Part shown: one piece after another, positions 34,902 through 45,671 of the stretch
Layout of the letters: each line of letters begins with the position of its first letter
Position numbering within the stretch: position 1 is the first letter of the stretch
Origin: Cladorhizidae sp. MBARI D1340-BT2
Taxonomy: Eukaryota > Porifera > Demospongiae > Poecilosclerida > Cladorhizidae
Reading direction: 5' to 3'
Assembly: GCA_028752905.1 (NCBI GenBank)
Contig: JAQNBH010000014.1
Coordinates: 21,609,990 to 21,673,989, forward strand
Length of the DNA: 64,000 nt
Translations under genes and position numbers: made by a program
Notes under the pieces: model-generated
The model's input: only the letters and a program-made list of their open reading frames with translations
Database searches by the model: none
Told to the model about the DNA's origin: nothing

Positions 34902-35755
34902 CACTGGAGGTAGTGGGCAGAGCAATGGCTGCTGCTGCTTTTCTCAACCAGTAAGCCTTCATTGATCTCAAATGAAAATTACGCTAAAAAAAACGACTAA
35001 AACACACACAACACTCACTAAAGGAACGAACTTGATACAACCACAATGGTTACCACATGCCACGCATACTTATAATGAGTACTAAAACTACATAGACGAT
35101 TCAAAATATATCGAATGCAAACAATATTAGTGAATGGAAATTTGGAGCTGAGCAAGATGGTGGCGGAATTTGTTTGGAAAGGAATTGAAAGTTGTCAAAA
35201 GTTCACATGGACGTTTATGGTGCCCCGCAGCACAGGACTCACGAGCACAAATCACCATGTTGCCCATTCTCCTCCCATAAAGATCAAGGATGAAGCTGAT
35301 TTCAATTTACGGACACCAGAACAAAAACCTGGAAACCACCATGAGATCTGTGGTAGCAACCAGACAAGTGGGAGGGCCTATTACGACTATGCTTAAGCAA
35401 CACAAAACCACAGCTCCTCTATCAGGCCTTCCAGATGGCAGAAGAACAAAATGTGAGGGTGAGATCAAGGAGGTTATACATACGTAGGAAGCTATTGAAT
35501 GTTCATGCATATCCAGTGATGCCATGGAAAACTTTAGGAGATTTATCCAAGGATGTTCAGATTCAAACAAGTTCTTTCCCTCGTAATACTGGTTAGGGCT
35601 AGGTGGGCAACAACTGGGAAATTATATCCATAGATACCAACCTGAGCATGCCCCCCCCCCACACACACACACTTTCCATATTAATTTTGTGCAGTGTTGT
35701 ATAGAGTTAGTGGACACTCCTGTTCAAGCTGGACTACATGTAGGATGGTCCAGTC
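34902..35755. other. Intergenic, no gene seen
   Basis: A 93-codon plus frame at 35115 has no motif. A C-run and CA repeat lie at 35650-35675. Confidence 0.4.
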
Positions 35756-35995
35756 AGTGTTGCTATGGATAAGTACTCCAGTGCTATGGACAAGTGGTCG
35801 AGTGTTGCTATGGATAAGTAGTCCAGTGCTATGGACAAGTGGTCGAGTGTTGCTATGGACAAGTGGTGGAGTCTTGCTATGGACAAGTGATCCAGTGTTG
35901 CTTATGGACAAGTGGTCCAGTGTTGCTATGGACAAGTGGTCCAGTGTTGTGGACAACTGGTCCAGTATTGCTATTGACAAGTAGTCCAGTGTGGA
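35756..35995. repeat. 24-bp minisatellite, about 10 copies
   Basis: The unit is TGCTATGGACAAGTGGTCCAGTGT; some copies are 21 bp. Both lengths are multiples of 3, so frames on both strands stay open and periodic, but no start context or flanking coding sequence supports a protein. Confidence 0.9.
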
Positions 35996-37665
35996 AAACT
36001 TGACTACCCTGGTCACTTACACATGAAACAGTTACTTGGTTTAAAAAAATAATAAATTTAAAAAGAACCCGCTCAGGTAGAGTCTTGTGAAACAATGGCA
36101 CCAGTTAGACATCTTATCAATATACATACATAGTGTCAGTAAAATTATAATAATAGTAAGCCATAGCACTAGTGTTTCATGATGAGGCCATAATTACACC
36201 TGTACACTGCGTGGATGGCCAAGAAGGACTGATTCACCTGAGGCTTTGAAGGGATTCTCAACTACTTTACATACATACATTCATGTCTCCCTCTCAAAGA
36301 AGCGGGCAGACAGAGGACCAATAACTACGCAGCAACAGCAAGCCATTCTTTAGAGAAATTACCTTGTAGATATTGAAATCGACAATGTGTACATAGGTTT
36401 TCCCACCACAGAGACAGATCATATATATATATTATCTAAGTATCTCCAGCACACCGTACACGTCATCCATTTCTCCGGCACACTCTACACGACATCAATT
36501 TAGAAAATAGGTCTTGATTTCCATTTAGTCCGGGGTCTCGATGGACCCAGTTGTTGTTCTCGATAGTCCTTTGTTTGTCTTGTGAAACTTTTCTTTGTTT
36601 ACATTTCCACTACACGTATTCACTCCAAACAATCTTAGGGAGAGGTGCAAAGCCTTAGGCTCCAGCTTGCTAATGTCTTCATCACTTGGCTTTGCTAAAT
36701 AAGAGCTGCATCCATCTTGCAAAAAAAGGGGGGGAAACTCAGAGAAAGGATTCCTCTAGCCTCTCCAGCATCTCCTTGTCGGAATGACTAAATGCCCTGA
36801 GTGTCCAAGTAAGATGAAAGTCACCAGCACTTTATGGCAATGTATCAATAATGTGTTTGGAACAGTTCCTCCAATGAGTGGGTGACTTTCTTTGTGACTT
36901 TGTCTTTGCTAGCGGTGAATGTTTCTGTGTCATGAATGACGACCAGAAATTTGTACCGCTAAAAGCAGGTTCTCTAGAAGATGCTTGCTGGGCACGAGCG
37001 GTGCAGTTGGTTCCGCCATTGTGTATTGCTGTATGTATCAAGATGAAAACCAGCAATGCACCTGCCAAGTTATGAGAGAGAGAGAGAGAACATATTCCAG
37101 CATTGACAAGGCAGCATCAGATAAAAAGGAGCACTTGATTAACCAAATGATGAATTGCACCATTGGCTGTTTGGCTTCTCGTAAAACATTAGGGAATTTG
37201 TGACAGGGAGAAGCACATTGCCATCATGAGAATCTTGTCAGTGTGCAAGTAGCTTATCAAGACTAATAGACAAGAGTGGGAAGGACATCTGGATCTACGT
37301 GGTAGTCAATTCCCTTGTCAACAGTCGGCATGCTACTGGATGCACGTGTACATGTGGCTTGATAGTTGGGGTACTACTGCTGGTGCTAATGTACAGAGCG
37401 TATTCGAAGTGAAGTTAGCCAGCAACATTAAAGTTGCTAAGCTGATTTGTAGCCATAGCAGAATCAAATCCCATTCCTCCTAGTCCAAAAACCATCATGT
37501 CTATCCCAGCTATAGTTGCTGCCATTGCTACCCATTCATGGTGAACTTGGCTTCAGAGTTTCATTTCGTCGATGCGACGTTATACTAAAATGCAATGCTA
37601 GGGCAGCATGGCATGATCAACCCTCCTTAAGTCTGGTGCACTGTCCAAGACTCAGGAGATCAGCA
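35996..37665. other. Intergenic, weak coding traces
   Basis: Short frames at 36525-36722 (minus) and 36878-37203 (plus, e.g. KAASDKKEHLINQMMNCTIG) look partly coding but show no motif or splice pair. Confidence 0.3.
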
Positions 37666-37922
37666 TTACAGGGGAATCAGATGTGCAACATGAGAGCAAG
37701 CGTAATTGCTCTTATTGCTGTGAACAGGTTGGTTGCATTGCAGAGGGAATGAATCACTTGCTACTTGGCTTAACATAGGTGGAAAAGTTGGTAGTTTCTC
37801 TGCATTTGTCAGATGTGAACATATATGTAGTTTCTTGAAATGTTCATCTTGTTCGATGACGTCCATTTGTCGGACGATCTGGGATTCCTGGTTTACAACA
37901 ATTGGGACTAGCCTGGGATGTA
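37666..37922 (-). CDS. Unknown coding-like segment
   Basis: The minus frame reads VNQESQIVRQMDVIEQDEHF, KKLHICSHLTNAEKLPTFPP and LSQVASDSFPLQCNQP, open for 86 codons between stops. Its composition is that of a soluble protein rather than chance sequence. No family, start or splice site could be assigned; it may be one exon or a transposon fragment. Confidence 0.28.
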
Positions 37923-39299
37923 TCTAGTGAAGGTAGAAGACTATACAGCACAGATCCTGGAATGAGGTGAGGGCTGAGGTTTTTCTAGAGCTAGGACCAT
38001 GAGTAGAGCAACTCCACTAGGGCTAGGACCATGGGCAGGGCAACTCTACGAGTGCTAGGATTATAGGTAGGGCAACTCTACTATGGGTAGAGCAACTCTT
38101 GGTTTTTCCCCTAGAGACATTCCAGGAGACTTCTGGATATCTTAAGAAATATTGTGTGTAGACATCTTCACCCAGGTTACTTCAAAAAAGAAGGCTTGCA
38201 GTTAATGACAGAATCTTCTGGAGACTGCTCCATGCCAGCTCACAGATGGAACCTTCAAACTTTGCAAACGCCCATGAGAAAATTGTCAATGTGATTGGTT
38301 GGACACAATAGAAGACACTGGAAAAGAGGTACACATTCAGTCTTGTGCTACATACGTCAAGTCAACACAGCATACTCACAATACGATCAAACATAAACCT
38401 TTCGCATATCTGGCACTCAGCATCCTATAGTGAATTGGCCTAATTTAGAACACAAGATTGTGATAGTATCTATAGCAAAGGAAATATAATTGTACCTAGC
38501 CAAGCCCTTTTTTGTACAGCACGTGGCTATCTTGTATAACAAAAACATGCCACACAACTTTACTTGAGCATCAGACATGTTTGATAATCTGGCCACCCCT
38601 CCCCTCCCCACCCTGCAATCTCAAAATGCACCCTAAGGGGTTTACCACCTAGTTTTTGGGTTTTTTTCCTCAACTAGTGTATCTCATCACTTGTTAGTTA
38701 AACATAAGACCAAGCACACCATTCCTACCTACAAACACATAATTACAAGTCGAAGTACAAGTGCAAAGCTAGCTTGCTACAGATCAAGATAAAACAGTTT
38801 AGAGAGAAAGTTAATTTGTTTTTTTTGGCTAGTATTAACCAGCTCTAAATCTGGCCCTACGTGTGCAGCCATATTTGGTATCTGTGTGTCTTAAATGACC
38901 ACCAGACCAGTCCAAGTTGCCACCTCAACTGGTGTTACGTACTCATCAGCGGTAGCTACAACATACCAAGTAGGAGAAGCTTGATTTCTTTAGACTGTTT
39001 CTCCCCTTCTTTTCTAAGCATGTGGTCGATCTCGTTCGAGTGAACTTCATCTGCGCTCAACGTACAACCCATCGCCGACTTTCTTCGTTCTCAACCTTGC
39101 CAACGTTATAGGGGTTCAAGTCTGTAGTTTCTGGTAAACCTCTAGCTATAATAGTTATTTCTGAGCTACGCTATTTGTGGTACCCACCACGTAGGGATGA
39201 TTAGTTTCTTCCGCTGGTTGTTATCCAGCTAAAGGAGAGTTATCGAGTTGTAATTAAGTTGTCACTTGGGTGTGGCAATACATACGCATCCTGCGCGAA
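37923..39299. other. Intergenic; degenerate GCTAGGACCATG repeat at 37985-38100
   Basis: Three to four degenerate units of about 35 bp (GGCTAGGACCATG(A/G)G(T/C)AGAGCAACTC) begin the stretch. The rest has no supported gene. Confidence 0.4.
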
Positions 39300-39515
39300 A
39301 TGTTTGCACGTGACAACTATTCAAAACCCAAGCACTACGGTTCAAGTTGGTGCGCTGTTTCTGGAATCCTTACAGTTCTAGCTATCAAAGCTGTACTGAC
39401 ACGTAAATTTCATACAGTCCGAGAAGACAAGTGGATCAATCCCAATATAAGCCTCCAAGGGTCGAAAAAATCGTGCGCGTTTTTAATTACGCGAGCGGTA
39501 TCAGAATGTGTTTAA
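39300..39515 (+). CDS. Small possible membrane protein next to the Merlin left end
   Basis: From the ATG at 39300 the plus frame reads MFARDNYSKPKHYGSSW, a hydrophobic stretch (CAVSGILTVLAIKAVL), and RKFHTVREDKWINPN, then continues into the Merlin terminal repeat. One membrane span with a basic C-terminal side is plausible for a small organellar or membrane protein. The 3' part of the frame is transposon sequence, so a host gene here would have been altered by the insertion. Could also be chance. Confidence 0.22.
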   Translation: MFARDNYSKPKHYGSSWCAVSGILTVLAIKAVLTRKFHTVREDKWINPNISLQGSKKSCAFLITRAVSECV

Positions 39516-39750
39516 TGAAACTTATAAAATGAAACTTATAATGAACTATGCACGTGGCTGGTAAACTGCACATTATAATTCCTTATAATTACATTGATTA
39601 ATATTATTTAAAATATATAGTTTTTGTTTTTACCATGTTTTACCATGATATATCTTATAATTATTTACAATATATATTTTTTTACCACGATCGAATTAAT
39701 TGTGCATTTAAAATTAGTTATTTATTTAAAATTGGTTTGTGCATTTAAAA

Positions 39751-40193
39751 TTAGTTATTTATTTGAAATTGATATTGTGCAGTTATAGAACGGATGATGT
39801 TCTTGTATGCCTCCTCCGTTGTCCTTCCTTTACGCTCCCTCCACATGAATTCATCCAGATTGGTGACGATGGACACCCTTCATTGATTTCATCTTTATCT
39901 TTGCCTGTAAAGAATGTATAATATTATTCAAGTTATGTATTATTAAATACCAGTTATATATATATATCCTATTCCAATACGATTCTATGTGCTGAGTGTG
40001 CACCCCCATTGTATGGTCGACAAATTGAATCGAGTGGTTGACCGTAGCATGGCTAGCCACACCAGGCACAGCTGCCACCCTCCTGTATGCGGCCCACTGG
40101 TCAGAGTGCACAATCGTTCCTTGTGCAACATGTGCTTGAATTATTGGCAGGAGTGTTGCTGCATCCCGTTGGGCCACAATCTAGCATGAAACC
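39751..40193 (-). pseudogene. Merlin transposase, C-terminal half
   Basis: After the acceptor CCAAG at 40194 the minus strand reads FM, a one-base shift, then IVAQRDAATLLPIIQAHV, TIVHSDQWAAYRRV, HATVNHSIQFVDHTMGVHTQ and HIESYWNR. This holds the second catalytic Asp (HSDQWAAY), the NHS-FVD block and the HIE of the Merlin DDE/DDN domain. After an intron (acceptor TTCTTTACAG at about 39917) it reads KIKMKSMKGVHRH, then needs another one-base shift into NLDEFMWRERKGRTTEEAYK and ends at TAA 39751. Two frameshifts make it inactive. Confidence 0.85.
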
Positions 40194-40212
40194 TTGGCAA
40201 TAATAATTGACT
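40194..40212 (-). other. 3' part of the transposase intron interrupted by the retroelement
   Basis: With 45642-45671 this rebuilds a 49-nt intron (GTAATC...GCCAAG) after removal of the retrotransposon and one copy of its target duplication. Confidence 0.65.
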
Positions 40213-40217
40213 ATCAT

Positions 40218-40425
40218 TAGTTAAATGCAATGCACCTTCTCATTCATGGATCAAACTGGATAATAAATCGATACGATGTTTAGAGATGCGTGCTCTAACT
40301 AAAGTGTATGACAAGGGGCATGCGCATGGTAAGGGGTCGCTAACATGGTAAGGGATCGCTGTAACAGGGAGGTACATGATACAAGGTGTGTGCATGGAAT
40401 GAATAGTTTAGATGATTATTGTCTA
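40218..40425 (-). repeat. 3' LTR, 208 bp
   Basis: Direct copy of 45434-45641 with no difference seen by eye. Its segment 40287-40302 is the complement of the primer-binding site. Confidence 0.93.
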
Positions 40426-40438
40426 TCTCCCCCCAAGT
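40426..40438 (-). promoter_or_regulatory. Polypurine tract
   Basis: On minus the bases just before the 3' LTR read CTTGGGGGGAGA, a purine run in the position used to prime plus-strand DNA synthesis. Confidence 0.75.
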
Positions 40439-40462
40439 CCTTCGTCAGGGGGACTGAAAGAG

Positions 40463-43400
40463 TTAGGGAGCCTGTCCGTATCTTTGCGGGGGCTTTATGG
40501 TCCTCGTACTTCTCCGTAGGGTCTGGTCTGGGTTGGTGGGTTTGGGTGGTGGTGGTGGGATCTTGGCCAACGTTTTGGGGGCCAGTGGTGGTAGGTTGTC
40601 TCGGTGGTTCTGGGTGCCGGCGACAGCTGCGTATGTTCGGGTGGTGGCCGGCGTGGTAGTTGGCTGCCTCTGGGTTGTTGGTTCCGGAGAGCCAGGTAAT
40701 GGTTGGCTGGTTGATGTAGCCGGGGTGATTGGTAGAGGTTGGCTGGGTGGTGGTGCCTGGGTGCCTGGTGATGAGTGGCTAGGTGGCGGTGCCGGGGTGC
40801 CTGGTGATGGGTGGCTAGGTGGCGGTGCCGGGGTGCCTGGTGATGGTATGGGGTGGTCCGGTGGTAGGATGGGGAAGGTGTTCCTCCTGAGGTATTGGCG
40901 GTTGCGAGTGGTAAGTCTGCCGTTGCTGTCCATCCGGACTTGATACTGATGATACTGCATGACCTCTACCACCACGCCTGTGCTGTCCCATTTGGTTGGG
41001 TGGTGGCCGGTCTGGTTTTGCACCAGTACTCTGTCTCCGCGTATGAGGGGGGAGAGGTTTTTGGTGTGCTCCGTCCAGCGTTTCTTGCCCAGGGATTGGC
41101 GCTTCTCTAGTGCTGTTAGCCTTATCTGTTGGGTAGCACCTTCCTGGGTCGGCTGTTGAAGTCATGTTGGGAGGGTAGGTAGCAGGTCTCTGGTTGGGCG
41201 GCCAAAGAGGCACATGGCCGGTGACATCCTCGTGTCAGGGCAGGGGCAGTTCCTGTAGGTCAGGAGTGCCTTGAAGAAGGCTGACTTCAGGGCGCCCCCT
41301 GGGTCTGTGTTCCCGGTGATGAGTCGCTTGATGGTTTTGACCCCTGTTTCGGCGCGGTTGTTCGCGTGGGGGTGGTATGCCGAGGATGTCCTGTGGTGGA
41401 CCCCCCAGCTAGCCAGCAGATCTTTTGTTGCGTGGGCGGTGAATTCGGGTCCTCCATCTGTTGTGAGCGTGGCTGGGATGCCAAAGGTTGCAAAGGTCTC
41501 CCTGAGTACCTGTATGAGGCCTGTGGCTCCGCTGCTCGCCTGCGATACGATGGGCCATCCCGAGAAGCGATCCACCAGTACAAGGTAGACGGATCCTTCG
41601 TGGTGGAAGAAGTCTGCGTGTAGGTGCTCGAACGGGTGGTCCGCCTCCTCAGGGGTTATTGGTGGCATGTGGGGTTGAGAGGGGGCATTCCCGTTGCAGA
41701 TGTGGCATCTGCTCCTTGTGGCGGCGATATCTGCTGTCAGGCCTGGCCAGTATATGGATGCTTTCGCCCTGGCTGTCATCCCGCTTGTCCCTTGGTGTGC
41801 AGTGTGCAGGGTGGCAAGGCATGCTTGCCGTAGGGAGGAGGGGATGATGAGACGGTCGCCCAGACATACCACGTCGTCGACTATTGTGAGGTCGGTTATC
41901 ACAGGAAAATACGCCTGTATCCCCACTGGGAGCAAGTCACGTTTGTTGGGGGGTCCTGCTTCTATGACCAGCATAAGGTCCTGGAGGGACTGGTCTGCCG
42001 TGGTGGCTATCTGAAGCTGTTCCCAGTTGATGGGGGTGGCTGAAATCGCTGCGCACATTGCTGAGGAGAGGCCGTCGTCGTCTGCGAGGGCAAGGGTGGA
42101 GCAGTTCGGGCCGGGGGCTGGCAGGTCATCTGGCAGGTGGAGTCTGGCGGGTGTCCTTGTCCCAGTTGGGTGACGTGACAGGGCGTCACTGGTCAGGTTT
42201 CTGGCGCCCGGGATGTATACCATCCTGAATCGGTACCTGAGGGTCTTCTCTTTGAGATTCCTCAGGCGGGGATTCGGGATGTCCTCCAGGCACCTGTCCC
42301 CGAATAGCTTCAGCAGTGGTTTGTGGTCCACCGCTACTGTCAGGTCCCGGCACCCGAGTACAAAGTGCCTGGCTTTGTCAAGCGCGTCGGCTACGGCTAG
42401 GGCCTCCCCTTCCACAGGGGCGTATCGAGACTCTGCTGCATGAGGGAATCTCGATCCCACCAAGGTGACGCGCCAGCCGTCCCGGCAACAGAAAGGATCG
42501 CGGGACGGGCACTGGCAGTGTTTCTGTGTGAGCCAGAAGCCAATCCCGTCCTTGCTCCAGTCTGTCGCCAGGCAGGTGGGGCGCCCCTTGTCGAAGATCT
42601 CTACTCCCGCTCGGATGCTCTCGCATATGTGTTGTTTGGACGCGGCGAGGGCTTCGGTCAGCTGATCTGACCATTGGAAGGGGGTGGAGGGCTTCAGGAG
42701 ATCCCTGAAGGGGAGCATGGTTGCCGTCATGGCGAAGGTGTAGGAAATTTGGTTTACAAGGCCAAACCATGCTCTGATGTCAGTGATGTTTGTTGGGGTG
42801 GGGAATTCCTTGATGGCCGCCGTGAATTTGTCAGCGGGGCGGACCTCTGTGGGGGTGACTGTGAACCCCGCGAACTCCACTTCGTCTTCTGCAAAGCGGA
42901 ACTTTGTTGGGTTCAGGGTGATGCCGTTCGTGGCACAAATGTGCAGCCACCGCACTGCCTGATAGAAGGATCCCTCTATGTCATCCGCCCATAGCAGGGC
43001 ATCATCGATGCACTTGGTCTTGTTGGTTACATTGGTAATGAGGGCGTCGTACCGTGCCGTGTAGGCATCTCCCGAGGCGATGTAGCCTTGTGGGGCCGTC
43101 AGGTAGCGGTACCTCCCCCAGGGTGTGATAAACGTGGTGTAATGTTTGTCTCCCTCAGCTAGGGCCACGGAGTGGTAGCCGTTCCACGCGTCGAAGATTG
43201 TTTTCTTCGTCATTCGTGGGATGGCCCTGGCCTGGTGGAAGGGTGAAGGGCAGTGGTGGGTCTCCCGGGTGGCGTGCTGGTTGAGGGGTTGGAAGTTTAT
43301 GGTCCTCCTGAGCGCCCCGTTCTTCTTGGTGCAGATCACCATTCGGTGGCACCAAGTGACGGGCGTGCTCAGGGGGACCTTTTCCAGCACGCCGAGCCGG

Positions 43401-45310
43401 ACATCCCTGTCCAGCCCTGCCTTCACCTCCTCCTGCCAGTGAATAGGTATGGTGCTGGGGGTGTGGCACGGTTTGGGGACAGCGTTGGGGTCGATCTTCA
43501 GCGAGAGAGGGGGGCCGGACATCATAGGCAGAGGCTGGTGTTCACACGTGTTGAATGCGCTGGATGCGTAGAGGTTGAGGAGATACTTCTCCAGCTTCTG
43601 TCTGTTTCCCTCTGTGGCTGGGAATGGCAGTGTCGTGGGCCTATCTGGTGGTGGGGATCTGGTGGGACAGGAGCATGGGCGAGCCGCAGGTTGTGTCTGA
43701 GGTGCTGGTGGTTTGGCCTGCCGAGTTAGTGGTAGGCTTGTCCCGGTGGTTCCGGTGTCCCTAATCAGTGCCAGTGGTTGGCTGGTGATCTTGCCGTTCG
43801 GGGCTGGTGAACGCAGCGGGAATCCCAGATTAATTAGTCCCAGGTCGCTGCATGCTGACATGCTGAGGTAAAGCTTGGTGGCTACGGGACTAAAGTACAT
43901 CATTTGCCTCGTTTCCTTGTCTGTGTCTCTGGCTCTGATCCTGGTGAGTGCGGCTCCCATGATGGGCATGGGGTTGCCACTGGCAGAGTTCATGGTGAGG
44001 GAGCTTGGGATGAGGTCTTGTACACTGAGGTTGAGGCCACGCATGAGGGTGGGGCCTGCCAAGCAACTCTGGCAGCCGGTGTAGGCGAGGGCACTTGTGG
44101 TGAGGTTTCGCCGCTCTCTCCTGAGGGTTTGCCCGTGGGTCTGGAAGTCTGCTCGATGGGTGGAGACGATGACGTTGAGGGTTGGTTGGGGTGGTGAGCG
44201 ACGCTGTGCCCAGGTTTGGGATGCCTGGTCCCAGGTTTGGTGTGGCAGGGTGCCTTCCGTCATGTCGCTGACCATTTCCTGGATGGCACTCTCTTGCTCT
44301 GCTGTCTGCCAACACATCTGTGATGTGTGGTTGGGGCGGCCGCAGGATTGGCAAGTTTTGCCAAATGCAGGGCATTGGGTCCTCCTGATGGCCGTCCTTG
44401 CTCTGGTGCCATGGCCTTGGCGGCCGCAGAAGCAGCATGCTGTCTTGCTGTTTGGATGTGGGGTGGGCATGGTTGTGGGCCATATGGGCGTGGCTGACCG
44501 GTTGGGTTTGGGGTGCGTGGCTTTGGGTGGTGGGTGCTGCCGCTGGAGCTTATACCCACTATGCAGTGCATCCCCCTGGTCTGCCTCATCATTGATGGCA
44601 CTGTTGCTAGCTTGGGGTGGGGTAGTCATTATGGTAAATGATTGCTTGCCTATGACCCTCACCATTATGAACTGTACCAGCTCCTCGACTGTCTGGTCTT
44701 TGTCTGGCTCCCTCAACAGGTCCGCCTGGATGTCGGGGTCGGCGAGGCCGACGCACAGTTGGTCCGCCACTCTGTCCTCGCTCTGGCTGTTGACTATCGC
44801 ACAGCCCGTGCATTTTCGGTCGAATCGACACACCTCGGCCTGGCCTTGCAGGCGGGCCACGAACGACCTGACGGTTTCGCCCCTGTCTTGAGTCATCCTA
44901 GAGAGCGTCACTCTGGCTGCCCTCTTGTTCTCCTCCTGCACTGCCATAGCTCTGATGGCTGCCAGGAGGTCTGGCTCTGTGTATTCCCTGAGGGGCGTGG
45001 GGCCGGTGGCGTTCATGGTGACGTCCCGGCGGAGCTTGGGGTCTAGGCATGCCAGCAGCTGGTTGGTGATATGTGGGGCAGCCAGGCTGGCTGCCTGCGA
45101 GTACTCTTTCCACCGGTTCAGGAAGTACTGCCACCCCTTCGAGGTTTCTCCGGCTGATAGCCCTGGTCTGGGGATTTGGGTGGGCTTGAAGGAGGCTGCC
45201 TGACTGTGGTCCATCGAGATGTGGCCTGTCATGAGGGCTACTGCCATTCCTGGTTCTGTCCCCTCCGCTACGGTGAAGGGGCAGCCGGCTTTGGGGCAGT
45301 TCGCTGCCAT
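40463..45310 (-). CDS. Gag-Pol polyprotein with an in-frame UGA
   Basis: One frame of 1616 codons runs from ATG 45310 to TAA 40463. Domains in order: N-terminal CPxxxCPF...H...H finger (about 5-35); Gag with two zinc knuckles, the second CQSCGRPNHTSQMC (320-333); aspartic protease region where the active-site triad reads YTG instead of DTG (Tyr at 410); reverse transcriptase with CIDDALLW (Asp 769/770); RNase H (ATDWSKDG, VEGEALAVADAL, VAVDHKPL, SDALSRH); integrase with an HHCC finger and DD35E (Asp 1233, Asp 1285, Glu 1321). Codon 1383 is UGA followed by C (41162-41164). The same frame then continues 233 codons through KRWTEHTKNLSPLIRGDRVL and QNQTGHHPTKWDSTGVVVEV, the usual integrase C-terminal tail, and a Pro-rich end. 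Gag and Pol are not separated by a frameshift. Confidence 0.93.
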
Positions 45311-45417
45311 AAGGTGGGCGGGCGTTAATTGGAGAAGTGAAAATCGGTCTCCAAAGCGTCCTAACCTCTAGCCAGCACTCCTGCTGGTGAGGCACACTGT
45401 CTAGCTGGATATACTAG

Positions 45418-45433
45418 TTAGTTAGAGCACGCA
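45418..45433 (-). promoter_or_regulatory. Primer-binding site complementary to the LTR (self-priming type)
   Basis: Directly after the 5' LTR the minus strand reads TGCGTGCTCTAACTAA. It does not begin TGG as a tRNA-CCA site would. Its 16 bases are perfectly complementary to a segment inside each LTR (45503-45518 and 40287-40302). This is the arrangement known from the Tf1 group, where the 5' end of the transcript folds back to prime. Confidence 0.7.
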
Positions 45434-45641
45434 TAGTTAAATGCAATGCACCTTCTCATTCATGGATCAAACTGGATAATAAATCGATACGATGTTTAGA
45501 GATGCGTGCTCTAACTAAAGTGTATGACAAGGGGCATGCGCATGGTAAGGGGTCGCTAACATGGTAAGGGATCGCTGTAACAGGGAGGTACATGATACAA
45601 GGTGTGTGCATGGAATGAATAGTTTAGATGATTATTGTCTA
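45434..45641 (-). repeat. 5' LTR, 208 bp
   Basis: Starts (minus sense) TAGACAATAATC and ends CATTTAACTA. No strong TATA box is visible upstream of the predicted transcript start near 45518. Confidence 0.93.
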
Positions 45642-45671
45642 ATCATGGCAAACACAAGTGGTCAAGATTAC

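Larger units (their letters stand above)
40218..45641 (-). mobile_element. Full-length Ty3/gypsy LTR retrotransposon, 5424 bp
   Basis: Two 208-bp direct repeats that look identical by eye flank an internal region with one Gag-Pol frame on minus. ATCAT is duplicated on both sides (40213-40217 and 45642-45646), the 5-bp target duplication expected for Ty3/gypsy integrases. A primer-binding site abuts the 5' LTR and a purine tract abuts the 3' LTR. LTR identity implies a recent insertion. The LTR ends are TAG...CTA rather than the usual TG...CA. Confidence 0.95.

Noticed and set aside
35756..35995. Repeat protein encoded by the 24-bp array
   Set aside because: Both strands are equally open and there is no start, splice site or flanking coding sequence.
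40497..40943. 148-codon plus Gly/Val-rich frame
   Set aside because: Antisense of the Pro-rich C-terminal tail of the polyprotein.
43890..44483. 197-codon minus frame overlapping gag-pol
   Set aside because: It is a shifted frame of the GC-rich gag; zinc knuckles and protease lie in the main frame.
44097..44891. 264-codon plus frame
   Set aside because: Antisense shadow of the GC-rich gag region of the retrotransposon.
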